Assembly: GCA_037440065.1 (NCBI GenBank)
Contig: JBBIUV010000015.1
Span: forward strand, 868,001-932,000
DNA length: 64,000 nucleotides
Source of the DNA: UBA1563 sp037440065
Lineage (GTDB): Bacteria > Bacteroidota > Ignavibacteria > Ignavibacteriales > Ignavibacteriaceae
Direction: 5' to 3'
Shown here one piece after another: positions 52,941-62,208 of the stretch. The notes beneath the pieces are model-generated. The model made no database searches. It saw only the letters and a program-made list of their open reading frames with translations, and was not told the origin of the DNA. Numbering within the stretch: position 1 is the first letter of the stretch; every line of letters begins with the position of its first letter. The position numbers and the translations under genes were made by a program.

Positions 52941-53852
52941 ATGAAAACTCAAGAGCAAATTGAGATTAAAAAATTTCTCGATCCTTCGATAATTTCTAAA
53001 ATTTCAAGTCTTGAGCTTCGTGCAAGACTAATTGTTGAAGGATTTTTGCTCGGGTTGCATAAAAGTCCTTACCATGGATTTAGCATTGAGTTTAGCCAGC
53101 ATCGCCCGTACATGCAGGGAGATTCTCCAAAAGATATCGATTGGAAAGTTTACGGAAAGAGCGATCGTTTTTATGTGAAGCAGTACGAAGAGGAAACAAA
53201 CTTAAAATCTTATCTCCTTCTTGATGTTAGTAAATCGATGACTTTTGCGAGTGAGGGAAGAATTTCAAAACTGGAATATGCCTCCCAACTAACGGCGAGT
53301 TTAAGTTACTTAATGATTAAGCAGAAAGATGCCGTAAGTTTATCCGTATATGCTGATCAGATAAAAAAATATCTTCCTCCAAATTCCTCGCGGATTTATT
53401 TAAAAGAGATTATTTCCGTCCTAAGCAAAATTATTCCGGAAACAGAAACCAATACTTCGTTCTGTTTAAATCAAATTTCTGATAAGATAACGAAGAGGGG
53501 ATTAGTTGTAATAATTTCTGATCTTTTCGACGATCCCGAAAAAGTTACAAGCGCGATAAAGAAATTTCGTTTTTATAAAAATGAAGTGATTGTGTTTCAA
53601 ATTCTTGATCCGGCTGAACAAAATTTTTCCTTTCAGAAAGATGCGATCTTTAAGGATTTGGAAACGGGGGAAGAGATAACCACCCAGCCGTATCAAATCC
53701 AAAAGTCCTATCGTGATGCGATGCAAACGTTTCTACACAAGATAAAAAGCGAGTGTTTACGAAACGGCGTGGAATATAATCTCATCGATACATCAACCCC
53801 TTTTGATAAAGCTTTGTTCACCTATTTACAAAAGAGGAGCAGAATGTTATAG
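52941..53852 (+). CDS. DUF58 domain protein
   Basis: 303 aa, cytoplasmic, no TM. Central DUF58 motif: GFSIEFSQHRPYMQGDSPKDIDWKVYGKSDRFYVKQYEEETNL, cited in part, followed by a vWA-like core LLLDVSKSMTF. Proteins of this family usually pair with MoxR ATPases and membrane vWA proteins; no such neighbour is here. Starts 2 nt after the TPR lipoprotein gene. Confidence 0.9.
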   Translation: MKTQEQIEIKKFLDPSIISKISSLELRARLIVEGFLLGLHKSPYHGFSIEFSQHRPYMQGDSPKDIDWKVYGKSDRFYVKQYEEETNLKSYLLLDVSKSMTFASEGRISKLEYASQLTASLSYLMIKQKDAVSLSVYADQIKKYLPPNSSRIYLKEIISVLSKIIPETETNTSFCLNQISDKITKRGLVVIISDLFDDPEKVTSAIKKFRFYKNEVIVFQILDPAEQNFSFQKDAIFKDLETGEEITTQPYQIQKSYRDAMQTFLHKIKSECLRNGVEYNLIDTSTPFDKALFTYLQKRSRML

Positions 53853-53888
53853 ACGGCTTCTCTTAAAAATTTTACTGACGACTTACTT

Positions 53889-55238
53889 TTATAACTTCTC
53901 AATCAAACTAAAATATTTTTCAGACAACACTTCAGCTTTTTCTTTCGTATCCGCTTCTGTAATAATTCTGATAATCGGCTCGGTATTTGATTTTCTGAAG
54001 TGTACCCAATGATCTGCAAAATCTATTCTCAATCCATCTTCGGAATTAATTCTTTCTTTCTTGAAGATTACAGTTAATTTTTTCAAAACGGTATCGGGAT
54101 TAATTCCTTTTAAACTTATTTTCTTTTTCGCGATGAAATATTGCGGTAAAGCTTTTTTCAACTCAGCCATTGTTCCGCCAAACTCCAGCAAGTGTTGAAG
54201 CATGATAACCGTTCCCGTTAAAGCATCTCTTCCGAAAACGGCTTTTGGAAGAATTACTCCGCCGCTTCCTTCTCCGCCGATTACCGCTTTTACCTCCTTC
54301 ATCTTTTGCACAACGTTTGCTTCACCAACAGGAGAACGGAAAACTCTGCAACCGAATTGTGCCGCAGCATCATCAACTGCTCGGGTAGTGGAAAGATTTA
54401 CTACAACGTTTCCTTTCTTTTTTGAAAGATAAAATTTTACCGCTTGTGTGATTGTGTTTTCTTCACTGAATGGTTTTCCGTCGTTTGTAATCAATACCAG
54501 GCGGTCAACATCAGGATCAACAACAATGCCAATATCGGCTTTATGTTTTTTTACGGCTCGCATTGTTGCGATTAAATTTTCGGGAATCGGTTCCGGCAAG
54601 CGGGGAAATATTCCCGTCTTTTCACAATTCAGTTCGATGACCTCGCAACCAAGCTTTGCCAACAACTTCGGCATTGAATAAGCGCCGGCGCCGTTTACAC
54701 AATCCAAGAGAACTTTGAATTTTCTCTTTCGGATTTTTGGAAGATTGATGTGTTCAAGCTTTAGTACCGCTTCAATATGATCATCCAATCCTTTTGTGTA
54801 GTTGGTAAGTTTCCCGAGCTTATTCCACGAGACAAATTTTTTGTCTGCTTCGTTTAACAAGCTCAGCATTGTTTTATTTTCTTCGGGACTCATAAACTCA
54901 CCTTTGCGGTTGAGCAGTTTGAGCGCGTTCCATTCATTTGGATTATGGCTCGCAGAGATTTGAATTCCACCAACAGCTTTTTGACTTTTCACATTAAACA
55001 AAACGGTTGGTGTTGGACAAACGCCAATATCAATAACATCATTTCCTTTTGCAATCAAAGTTCCGATTACGATGTTGCGAACCATTTCACCAGTAATTCT
55101 TCCGTCGCTTCCGAGAATAATTTTTCCTTTGCCGCAGAAATCGGCATAAGCTGAAGCATATTTAACTATTGTTTGTGGGTCTAAACCATCTCCCACAATT
55201 CCTCTAATTCCAGAAATACTAACCATTAATGTCGGCAT
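53889..55238 (-). CDS. glmM: Phosphoglucosamine mutase (phosphohexomutase)
   Basis: 449 aa alpha-D-phosphohexomutase. Catalytic phosphoserine S97 in ISASHNPNEWN, metal loop DPDVDRLVL near 240, sugar loop GGEGSGGVI, and C-terminal phosphate loop RKSNTEPIIRII. Glucosamine-6-P to glucosamine-1-P for cell wall is the likely reaction, although phosphomannomutase or glucomutase activity cannot be excluded by these motifs. Convergent with the DUF58 gene. Confidence 0.88.
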   Translation of the reverse strand: MPTLMVSISGIRGIVGDGLDPQTIVKYASAYADFCGKGKIILGSDGRITGEMVRNIVIGTLIAKGNDVIDIGVCPTPTVLFNVKSQKAVGGIQISASHNPNEWNALKLLNRKGEFMSPEENKTMLSLLNEADKKFVSWNKLGKLTNYTKGLDDHIEAVLKLEHINLPKIRKRKFKVLLDCVNGAGAYSMPKLLAKLGCEVIELNCEKTGIFPRLPEPIPENLIATMRAVKKHKADIGIVVDPDVDRLVLITNDGKPFSEENTITQAVKFYLSKKKGNVVVNLSTTRAVDDAAAQFGCRVFRSPVGEANVVQKMKEVKAVIGGEGSGGVILPKAVFGRDALTGTVIMLQHLLEFGGTMAELKKALPQYFIAKKKISLKGINPDTVLKKLTVIFKKERINSEDGLRIDFADHWVHFRKSNTEPIIRIITEADTKEKAEVLSEKYFSLIEKL

Positions 55239-55354
55239 ACTTTATCCTAACGAGTTATAAAAATTTTCAGTGCAAAGTTACAAATATTGAAGAAAACTTT
55301 TGTGCGATGGAATTTTTTTATTCTTTGTATTTTGAAAGCAAAGAAGAAAAAATT

Positions 55355-56062
55355 ATGAAAAAAGAAATTGCAAAAGTTAATTCTCTGTTAATAAAAGAGT
55401 TCGGAATTCCGCCGCGCAATCCGAATAAAGCTGCTCCGCTTGATACGCTGATAGGAACGATCCTCTCTCAAAACACGAACGATAACAATTCGTTTAAGGC
55501 TTACAGCAAATTGAAAAGTTCGTTTAAGAGTTGGGATGAAGTTGAAAAACTTTCCATCAAAAAACTTGAACAAATTATTAACGTTGCCGGACTTGGATTC
55601 CAGAAAGCGACCGCGATCAAAAAAGTTTTAACTTATTTAAGAAAGAAAAAGGGAAATCTCTCGCTTGATTATTTGGTTGACAATTCGGATGAAGAAATTC
55701 TTACAGAACTTACTTCCTTTCAAGGAGTGGGATTAAAAACCGCGAGCTGTGTTTTACTTTTTTCGTTGGAGAGAAATGTTTGTCCCGTTGATACACACGT
55801 TCACAGAACACTGAACAGAATAGGTATCGTTAAAACTTCATCACCGGATAAAACATTTCTTGCGATAAAAGATTTTCTTCCCGAAAATTCTGCGCATACT
55901 TTTCATACAAATTTAATTCGACTAGGCAGAGCGATCTGCAAACCGGCAAAACCTAGCTGTACGGTTTGTTCGCTGTTAAAAATTTGCCGATATAATGAGA
56001 AGAATTTTGAAGAAGGAAAAGCAATAACGAAAAGAGATTTTATGCTGCTGGATAATTTGTAG
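55355..56062 (+). CDS. Endonuclease III family DNA glycosylase
   Basis: 235 aa from the ATG at 55355 (MKKEIAKVNSLLIKEFG); an upstream frame start at 55229 overlaps the glmM start and adds 42 unlikely residues. Helix-hairpin-helix LTSFQGVGLKTA with catalytic Lys, and VDTHVHR with catalytic Asp, are present. The 4Fe-4S ligands follow in CKPAKPSCTVCSLLKIC. It removes damaged pyrimidines or mismatches and nicks the DNA. It lies opposite glmM with a shared upstream region. Confidence 0.9.
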   Translation: MKKEIAKVNSLLIKEFGIPPRNPNKAAPLDTLIGTILSQNTNDNNSFKAYSKLKSSFKSWDEVEKLSIKKLEQIINVAGLGFQKATAIKKVLTYLRKKKGNLSLDYLVDNSDEEILTELTSFQGVGLKTASCVLLFSLERNVCPVDTHVHRTLNRIGIVKTSSPDKTFLAIKDFLPENSAHTFHTNLIRLGRAICKPAKPSCTVCSLLKICRYNEKNFEEGKAITKRDFMLLDNL

Positions 56063-56258
56063 ATAAATTCCAAAGAACGAATTGTCGGGAATGGCACCTT
56101 GCTCCACGAGCGTTCCGTTCCGCATTAATACAAACGAAATCATTTTTAACAATTTTACATCTGTTTAGCTATTCGAAACGGAGCGGTCTCGACCGCTCCC
56201 TACAGTTTATTTTTTATATTATCGATTATATCTATATCATTTGCTTTATTAAAGGCTT
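56063..56258. repeat. Extragenic palindromes between convergent genes
   Basis: GGAGCGGTC-TC-GACCGCTCC at 56180-56199, with flank identical in inverted orientation to 15496-15520. A half-site resembling the 15581 palindrome (ACGAGCGTTCCGTTCCGC) is at 56105-56122. No gene. Confidence 0.7.
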
Positions 56259-57146
56259 TTACTGTTCCCAAAACGTATCTGAAATGGATTTCTCTCCTTC
56301 CCGATAGGTAATTTGTTTTACACTTTTCTGATTTGAATTAAAAATATATAGCTGATTACCCGGTGAAGGTGTAACTTTGCTTTTTGCTAAAAATACTAGT
56401 AGACTATCATTGATATATTTGATCTGTCCATTTATTTCCAAACTGTCAATGTCCAATTCATGGTAATATTCAACAAAACCTTCTGGATAACTTAGAGTTT
56501 TAATTACTGAATCAGCATAGACTATTTTGTTAACATTGTCTTTCCAACCAAACATAAATATTGGTTTTATGACTGGGTCATATTTATTTTTTGAAAATAA
56601 ATCGATAAAACTTAAATCCTTAGGATCATCATAATGTGGATTTGTATAAGGTTTTGAATAGAAAGCCGCTATTATACCATTTTTGTTTAGTAATACCTCA
56701 TATATTGTACCGGCATTTAAGTAAAACGTATCAACCTTTCCCGTTTTAACACATTGACTGTAAATATTATTCAAATCCGAAAATATTATTAAACTGTCTT
56801 TATATACAGAATAATTATATAAATAGCCTTGATTCTTAGAATGGATATAATAAGGAATTTTTGATTTCGTTTTGATATTATATACGTCAAATATCCCAAA
56901 TTGGTTCATAATAAGATAATTGTCTTTATTACCCCAAAAGAAATATTCGGTATTTTGTCCTTCATAATCTAGCTCATACTCTTTTGAATCGCTCAGATCA
57001 AGAAGAACGTATTTCCCATCGTGAGAATCTTTATTATTTGTATATAGTATGAGGTGCTTTCCAAGAGCAGAATAATCTTCATCTTCCTTGCACCCATAGA
57101 AAGAAGTTATAATCAAAATAATAAATATTGTTTTTTGGAATTTCAT
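56259..57146 (-). CDS. Hypothetical lipoprotein (beta-propeller-like)
   Basis: 295 aa. Lipoprotein signal MKFQKTIFIILIITSFYGC. The mature part has repeated short strand blocks such as YFFWGNKDNYLIMNQFG and LIIFSDLNNIYSQ, as in a beta-propeller, but no family is identified. Its composition is very AT-rich and less conserved-looking than its neighbours. It lies 3 nt after the phosphoesterase gene on the same strand. Confidence 0.72.
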   Translation of the reverse strand: MKFQKTIFIILIITSFYGCKEDEDYSALGKHLILYTNNKDSHDGKYVLLDLSDSKEYELDYEGQNTEYFFWGNKDNYLIMNQFGIFDVYNIKTKSKIPYYIHSKNQGYLYNYSVYKDSLIIFSDLNNIYSQCVKTGKVDTFYLNAGTIYEVLLNKNGIIAAFYSKPYTNPHYDDPKDLSFIDLFSKNKYDPVIKPIFMFGWKDNVNKIVYADSVIKTLSYPEGFVEYYHELDIDSLEINGQIKYINDSLLVFLAKSKVTPSPGNQLYIFNSNQKSVKQITYREGEKSISDTFWEQ

Positions 57147-57149
57147 ACT

Positions 57150-59573
57150 TTAATCCTCATCTCTAATTACTTTTAAAAACGCTGCTCTTCTCGTTCCAGG
57201 ATATTCGACATCTAAACCTTTAACTGCGTACCAGATAATTTTGTTAAACTCACCGTCGGGAATTCTATCGGCTTCTGTAAAATCTAATGTTTCACTTTTC
57301 TTCTGCCAGAAATTCTCTGCGGTGTTCTTCGCGTCGAGATCAACATTAATGGGGCGCGCGGTAAACGGCGCAATATTCGGAACGGTAGTAAAGCATCTCC
57401 ACATCGGTTCGGCGGCTGCATCGTATTGGCTCATCGGCGGAAGTCCGAGAATTAATTCCATTGTTCTTAACATTGAAGAAGTTGAATACATCGTGTGATC
57501 AACAAAATTACGTTTAACAAATCCCCCCGCAACATAAGCGGTTGTTCTATGCGCGTCAACGTGGTCGGGACCGTCTTGAGCGTCGTCTTCAATTATAAAA
57601 ATCGCTGTCTCTTTCCAGATAGGGGAACGGCTCAAATAATCAACAAACAATCCAACGGCAAGATCATTATCTGCAACGTGCCCGTAAGGCGTCGGTCTTC
57701 CTTTGCGTAATCCTTCGGTGTGGTCATTGATAAATCTTAGCGTGTTAAACTGTGGGACTTTATCAATTGCAAGAAGAGAATCAAAATCATTTTTCCATTG
57801 ATAAAAGCGGGTGGTGTCTCTTACCTTCATATCCCACTCGGTAAACGTTGTACACAAATGATTTTCTAAAACGGGGAGCGTTGGCTTTCCATCATTTGTA
57901 AATTCAGCGTAAGAACGATATGAAACATTGTGCTTACTGCAAACATCCCAAATGAATTCTTTGTTGTTTGCAACCGCGCGATTTCCTTCAGCGTCGTAAC
58001 TGCCGCCGCGGCTGCCGTAACTTGTGGGCCAGGTTTTTTCAAGATAATCGGTTGCGTAAGCGCCCATACTCCAGTTATGCCCGTCCGCGCTCACTTCGGC
58101 GTTTGCGTAAAAATTATCGAGTAGAACAAATTCTTTTGCAATGGCGTGTTGATTCGGCGTATAAAATTCTCCGAACAACGTTAAACTTGTGTCGCCGTTG
58201 CCTCCGGGAATATCGCCAAGTACCTGGTCATACGTGCGGTTTTCTTTTATCACATAAAAAACATATTTGATCGGTGAACGATCGCCTACTTTTTGCGGAA
58301 TGGGATTTCCTTTTTCTCCATGCGCGGCTAACTCTTTTTCTTTTTGATAAGGAGTATTTTCATAAACAAGTTTTGAATAACGGGCTAAAGTTTTTTCATC
58401 TGGAATTTTAATTGAACTCAACGTCCCTTTAAATAGTCCGCCGATGTATTGCTCTTTCACAACTTTGGAAGTATCACCTTTTTGATAAATTACACTGCGT
58501 CCTTTTCTTGTTGGATTTGGTCCTTGCGGATTTGCCATCGATGAAAATCCTTTTCCGTTAGCGACATAAATTAAATTGTTCACCACGTGAACACTTGTAG
58601 GATACCAGCCGGTTGGAATAAATCCTTCACTCTTACTTGAACCGGGTTTTGCAACATCAAAAACCGTTAGGCAATTATTATCTGCATTTGCGATGAACAG
58701 AGTTTTATCATCTTCACTTAAAGCTACGCTGTTTGGTGTTGAACCGATCGGCGATTGCAGATAAAGGGCGGTGTTAAGGGTTTCAATTACTTTGCGTTCT
58801 TTTATATCGATGACCGAAACGGAATTATCGTTTGCGTTTGCAACGAAGAGAAACTTTCCTTCTTTCGTTAAACAAAGATCGTTCGGATTATCGCCGACTT
58901 TAATTTCTGAAATGAAAGATTTTTTATCGGTATCAAAAACCAAAACTTTGTCGCATCCCCAACATGAAATGTATAACTCTTTTTTATCTGGAGATAAACG
59001 GCATTGGTAACCTTCGCCGCCTAAAGGATAAGTTCCGGTAACGGATTTTGATTTTGTATCTATTAGATAGAGGGAATTGTTTTCTTTTGTTACCACGTAC
59101 AAAACATTTTTCTGATCGTCCAACGCAAGACCGGCGGGAGAAATTTTTTCGGGCCATTTTTTGCCGAGGATTAATGTGTCCTGCACGATCAATTTATTTT
59201 TTTGAATTGCATAGCGGAGAATCCAATTATCATTTCCGCCGGAAGCGTAAAGGAATTTTTCATCTTCGCTGAAGACGAGCCCAAACCATGCTTTTGCAAC
59301 GGCAACTTCATCAAGAATCTCAAAATCTTTTGCAGAAATTAATTGAATTGATTGATCGCTTTGTCCGTTATTCGTAACAGCTAAAAATTTTCCGGAGGAG
59401 GAAACGGCTATTTGAAGCGGCAAATCTCCAAGCGGTAAACTTTTTCCAATTGGAGAAACAGCCCAGCCGTTTGGGAGATGGATTCTTTTTATGTCTTGAG
59501 CATTAGTGATGAATATTAAAAGAAAAGAGACAAAGAATAGAAAAATAAATGTTCTGACAAATCGATTTTTCAT
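57150..59573 (-). CDS. Secreted YncE-like propeller / alkaline-phosphatase-superfamily phosphoesterase
   Basis: 807 aa. Signal peptide about 1-25, then a YncE-like 7-bladed propeller (about 35-350: KSVTGTYPLGGEGYQCRLSPD, NPNDLCLTKEGKFLFVANANDNSVSVID). A phosphoesterase domain follows (about 435-780: KYVFYVIKENRTYDQVLGD, SADGHNWSMGAYATDY, IFIIEDDAQDGPDHVDAHR). Such fusions are predicted periplasmic or surface phosphate ester hydrolases; substrate unknown. It is followed by the unknown lipoprotein gene 3 nt later. Confidence 0.9.
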   Translation of the reverse strand: MKNRFVRTFIFLFFVSFLLIFITNAQDIKRIHLPNGWAVSPIGKSLPLGDLPLQIAVSSSGKFLAVTNNGQSDQSIQLISAKDFEILDEVAVAKAWFGLVFSEDEKFLYASGGNDNWILRYAIQKNKLIVQDTLILGKKWPEKISPAGLALDDQKNVLYVVTKENNSLYLIDTKSKSVTGTYPLGGEGYQCRLSPDKKELYISCWGCDKVLVFDTDKKSFISEIKVGDNPNDLCLTKEGKFLFVANANDNSVSVIDIKERKVIETLNTALYLQSPIGSTPNSVALSEDDKTLFIANADNNCLTVFDVAKPGSSKSEGFIPTGWYPTSVHVVNNLIYVANGKGFSSMANPQGPNPTRKGRSVIYQKGDTSKVVKEQYIGGLFKGTLSSIKIPDEKTLARYSKLVYENTPYQKEKELAAHGEKGNPIPQKVGDRSPIKYVFYVIKENRTYDQVLGDIPGGNGDTSLTLFGEFYTPNQHAIAKEFVLLDNFYANAEVSADGHNWSMGAYATDYLEKTWPTSYGSRGGSYDAEGNRAVANNKEFIWDVCSKHNVSYRSYAEFTNDGKPTLPVLENHLCTTFTEWDMKVRDTTRFYQWKNDFDSLLAIDKVPQFNTLRFINDHTEGLRKGRPTPYGHVADNDLAVGLFVDYLSRSPIWKETAIFIIEDDAQDGPDHVDAHRTTAYVAGGFVKRNFVDHTMYSTSSMLRTMELILGLPPMSQYDAAAEPMWRCFTTVPNIAPFTARPINVDLDAKNTAENFWQKKSETLDFTEADRIPDGEFNKIIWYAVKGLDVEYPGTRRAAFLKVIRDED

Positions 59574-59820
59574 TGTAAAGTAACTCCGTTATATCAAGCA
59601 AAATAAATATGGTAAGGAAATAATTCCATTTGCTAAATCAAATTTACTTTTTTGATTCAACAAAACCAGAAGAGCGTTCAATTATCTTTTTCAAGATAGG
59701 GGGAAATATTTTCCTGCGATAATCAAAAGAAAACTTGGAAGTGCTAAAAAAACATTCTTATATTTGAATTAACATTTTCAAATTAATTAATTTAGTTCAT
59801 AATGATTATAAGAGGTTGAA

Positions 59821-61770
59821 ATGTCCGAACAAAGAAAATTTGTCCCTTTTGTCTCTTCAGAAACAAACATCGCCGAATTCACAGTTCGCGCGCTTGTTAT
59901 CGGTCTGGTATTAGCCGTTGTTCTTGGAGCTGCAAATGCTTACCTGGGACTTAAAGCCGGTATGACGATAGCTGCAACTTATCCAGCTGCTGTTATCGGT
60001 ATGGCGATCATCAAATTATTTAAGGGGACAATTCTTGAAGAAAATTTTGCACGTACTGTAGGTTCAATTGGTGAATCAATTGCAGCCGGGGCGATCTTTA
60101 CAATTCCTGCATTTTTCATCGCCGGAATTTGGAATCCTTTTTTTACTCCCGGTCACTATGCAATATCAGCCGCCATTATGTTTGCCGGCGGTATTCTGGG
60201 AATTATGTTTGTTGCATTGCTAAGACGCGTAATGGTTGAGGATGTTGATCTTCCCTTTCCTGAATCAGTCGCAGCGGCAGAAATTCACAAAGCCGGAAGA
60301 CACGGCGGTTCAGGTTCCAAGTTTTTATTTGGTGCAATGGGAATTGGCGCACTTATTCAAGCACTTGGACAGTTCAAATTATTTGCAACCAGTGCAGATA
60401 AATTAGTTTCATTCGGAAAAGGAAATATTCTTTTCAAATCTCCTGATGTAAGTCCTGCTTATATGGGTGTAGGTTACATTATCGGTCCCCGTTTAGCCGC
60501 ATTAAACTTCAGCGGTGGAGTTCTTGCCTGGGGATTATTAGCCCCGATCATCGCTTATTTTAAATTCGGTAATGTTGATCCCACAACTTTGGATTGGGCA
60601 AAAGAAATTACTCAAGTTTGGAAAAGTTATGTTAGACCAATCGCCATTGGTGGAATGTTAGTTGGCGCTGGTTTTACTTTATGGAAGATGAGAAAAAGTC
60701 TTGCAACCGGAATTTCCCGTTCGGTAAGTGATGTGAAAAAAGCTGCTTCGGGTGAATCAACTACAGAGAGAACTGAAAAAGATATCCCATTTACATACAT
60801 CATGCTTGGAATCGGATTAGCATCCTTAGCAACATTTTTCATTTACAATTATTTTGCACAAAATGTTACTGCTGCTTTAGTTGCAACTTTAGTGATGATC
60901 GTTGCAGGATTTTTCTTCGCGGCGGTTTCCGGTTACTTGGTTGGAATTATAGGTTCAAGCAATAATCCGATAAGCGGATTAACTCTTTCAACGCTTGTGG
61001 TTGCCGCGTTATTAATGGTTGCACTTGGCATGAAAGGAACGCAAGGAGTTGCAGCAGTTCTTGGAGTTGCAGCCGTAGTTTGTGTTGCCGCCGCAGTTGC
61101 AGGCGAGATGTTACAAGATTTAAAAGCCGGACATATTCTTGGTGGAACACCATGGAAAATGCAGGTAGGTGATATGCTTGGAATTCTTTTAGCCGCAGCA
61201 GTAATGTTTGTTCCACTTTTAATTTTGCACGAAGGAAATATTAAAGCAGGCGGAACCGGATTCGGCGGTGATCAACTTCCTGCGCCTCAGGCAAGTTTAA
61301 TGGCAATTCTTTCTAAAGGAATTGTTGCAGGTGATATGGAATGGATTCTCATCTTTACCGGAATGTTGATGGGTGTTGGATTTATCATGATGAACGTGAA
61401 AAGCCCGATGCTTGTTAGCGTTGGAATGTATCTTCCTTTAGGTACCACCTTCGCAATTTTTGTTGGTGGACTTATCAAAGGTGTTGTTGAAAGAATTAAT
61501 GAAAAGAAAAAATTCAACGAAGGACAGAAATCGAGAGTTGAAAATAACGGAGTTCTTATAGCCGCCGGATTAATTGCTGGGGAGGCGTTGATAGGGCTGC
61601 TCTTTGCGGGATTTGCATTCTTCGAAATAAACATTGCTGATCTCACATCGCCATTCTCGCTCGTCATCAGTGGTGTTGTTTTAGCGGTAATAGCATTTAT
61701 GCTGATCAAAATTCCGGTCAGTAATGCAGGAAAACCGGACGATCCGCTTCCTCCGCACGTTTCTATGTAA
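59821..61770 (+). CDS. OPT-family oligopeptide transporter
   Basis: 649 aa, about 14-16 helices. OPT signatures: LGAANAYLGLKAGMTIAATYPAAVIG, EENFARTVGSIGESIAAGAIFTIPAFF, LRRVMVEDVDLPFPESVAAAEIH and SSNNPISGLTLSTLV. Imports peptides or metal chelates at the inner membrane. It is followed by a terminator, then a PqqD-like and a dipeptidase gene, fitting peptide uptake. Confidence 0.93.
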   Translation: MSEQRKFVPFVSSETNIAEFTVRALVIGLVLAVVLGAANAYLGLKAGMTIAATYPAAVIGMAIIKLFKGTILEENFARTVGSIGESIAAGAIFTIPAFFIAGIWNPFFTPGHYAISAAIMFAGGILGIMFVALLRRVMVEDVDLPFPESVAAAEIHKAGRHGGSGSKFLFGAMGIGALIQALGQFKLFATSADKLVSFGKGNILFKSPDVSPAYMGVGYIIGPRLAALNFSGGVLAWGLLAPIIAYFKFGNVDPTTLDWAKEITQVWKSYVRPIAIGGMLVGAGFTLWKMRKSLATGISRSVSDVKKAASGESTTERTEKDIPFTYIMLGIGLASLATFFIYNYFAQNVTAALVATLVMIVAGFFFAAVSGYLVGIIGSSNNPISGLTLSTLVVAALLMVALGMKGTQGVAAVLGVAAVVCVAAAVAGEMLQDLKAGHILGGTPWKMQVGDMLGILLAAAVMFVPLLILHEGNIKAGGTGFGGDQLPAPQASLMAILSKGIVAGDMEWILIFTGMLMGVGFIMMNVKSPMLVSVGMYLPLGTTFAIFVGGLIKGVVERINEKKKFNEGQKSRVENNGVLIAAGLIAGEALIGLLFAGFAFFEINIADLTSPFSLVISGVVLAVIAFMLIKIPVSNAGKPDDPLPPHVSM

Positions 61771-61784
61771 GTTTGGTTTATCAA

Positions 61785-61817
61785 TGTCCCGGTGTAAAAT
61801 ACCGGGACAATTTTTTT
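61785..61817 (+). terminator. Terminator after OPT transporter gene
   Basis: 9-bp stem TGTCCCGGT (61785-61793) / ACCGGGACA (61801-61809), 7-nt loop, followed by a T-run to 61817. It separates the transporter from the pqqD-like gene, though readthrough is possible. Confidence 0.82.
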
Positions 61818-61830
61818 AGAAAGAGAATGA

Positions 61831-62208
61831 ATGAATTTTTTTGAGAGACGTGCAGTATTAAAAAATATTAATTATCTCGAAGTGCGTCCAATTAGAAATT
61901 ACGGCGAGACTGTAGACGAAAATAATTTTGTTACGGTTTTGATCCCAAAGTTTAAGAATCGTTTTGCAGTAAAATTTGTTTTACCTTACATGCAGCACAA
62001 ATTTTTCAAAGTTAAACTCGATGAATTAGGATCAGCCGCATGGCTGCTCATCGATAATAAGAAGAGTGTGGGGGAAATTGCAACCGAATTGGTAAAACAG
62101 TTCGGGGAAAAAATTCAACCGGTAGAGGAAAGACTCACGAGGTTTTTCACCGGAATTTACGAACAACGGTTAATTACATTTTTAGAAATTCAACAAAAAG
62201 GAAAATGA
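61831..62208 (+). CDS. PqqD-like (RRE) protein, stand-alone
   Basis: 125 aa, soluble. A C-terminal PqqD-like winged-helix domain (about 60-120: KLDELGSAAWLLIDNKKSVGEIATEL, RLTRFFTGIYEQRLITFLE) follows an N-terminal extension. PqqD-like domains bind RiPP leader peptides for radical-SAM enzymes; no such enzyme or precursor is next to it. Its stop overlaps the pepD start by 4 nt (ATGA), so it is translated with the dipeptidase. Role unclear. Confidence 0.8.
   Translation: MNFFERRAVLKNINYLEVRPIRNYGETVDENNFVTVLIPKFKNRFAVKFVLPYMQHKFFKVKLDELGSAAWLLIDNKKSVGEIATELVKQFGEKIQPVEERLTRFFTGIYEQRLITFLEIQQKGK

Noticed and set aside
55229..55354. Longer N-terminus of the endonuclease III family gene
   Set aside because: Overlaps the glmM start region and gives a non-family extension; the internal ATG matches the family length.
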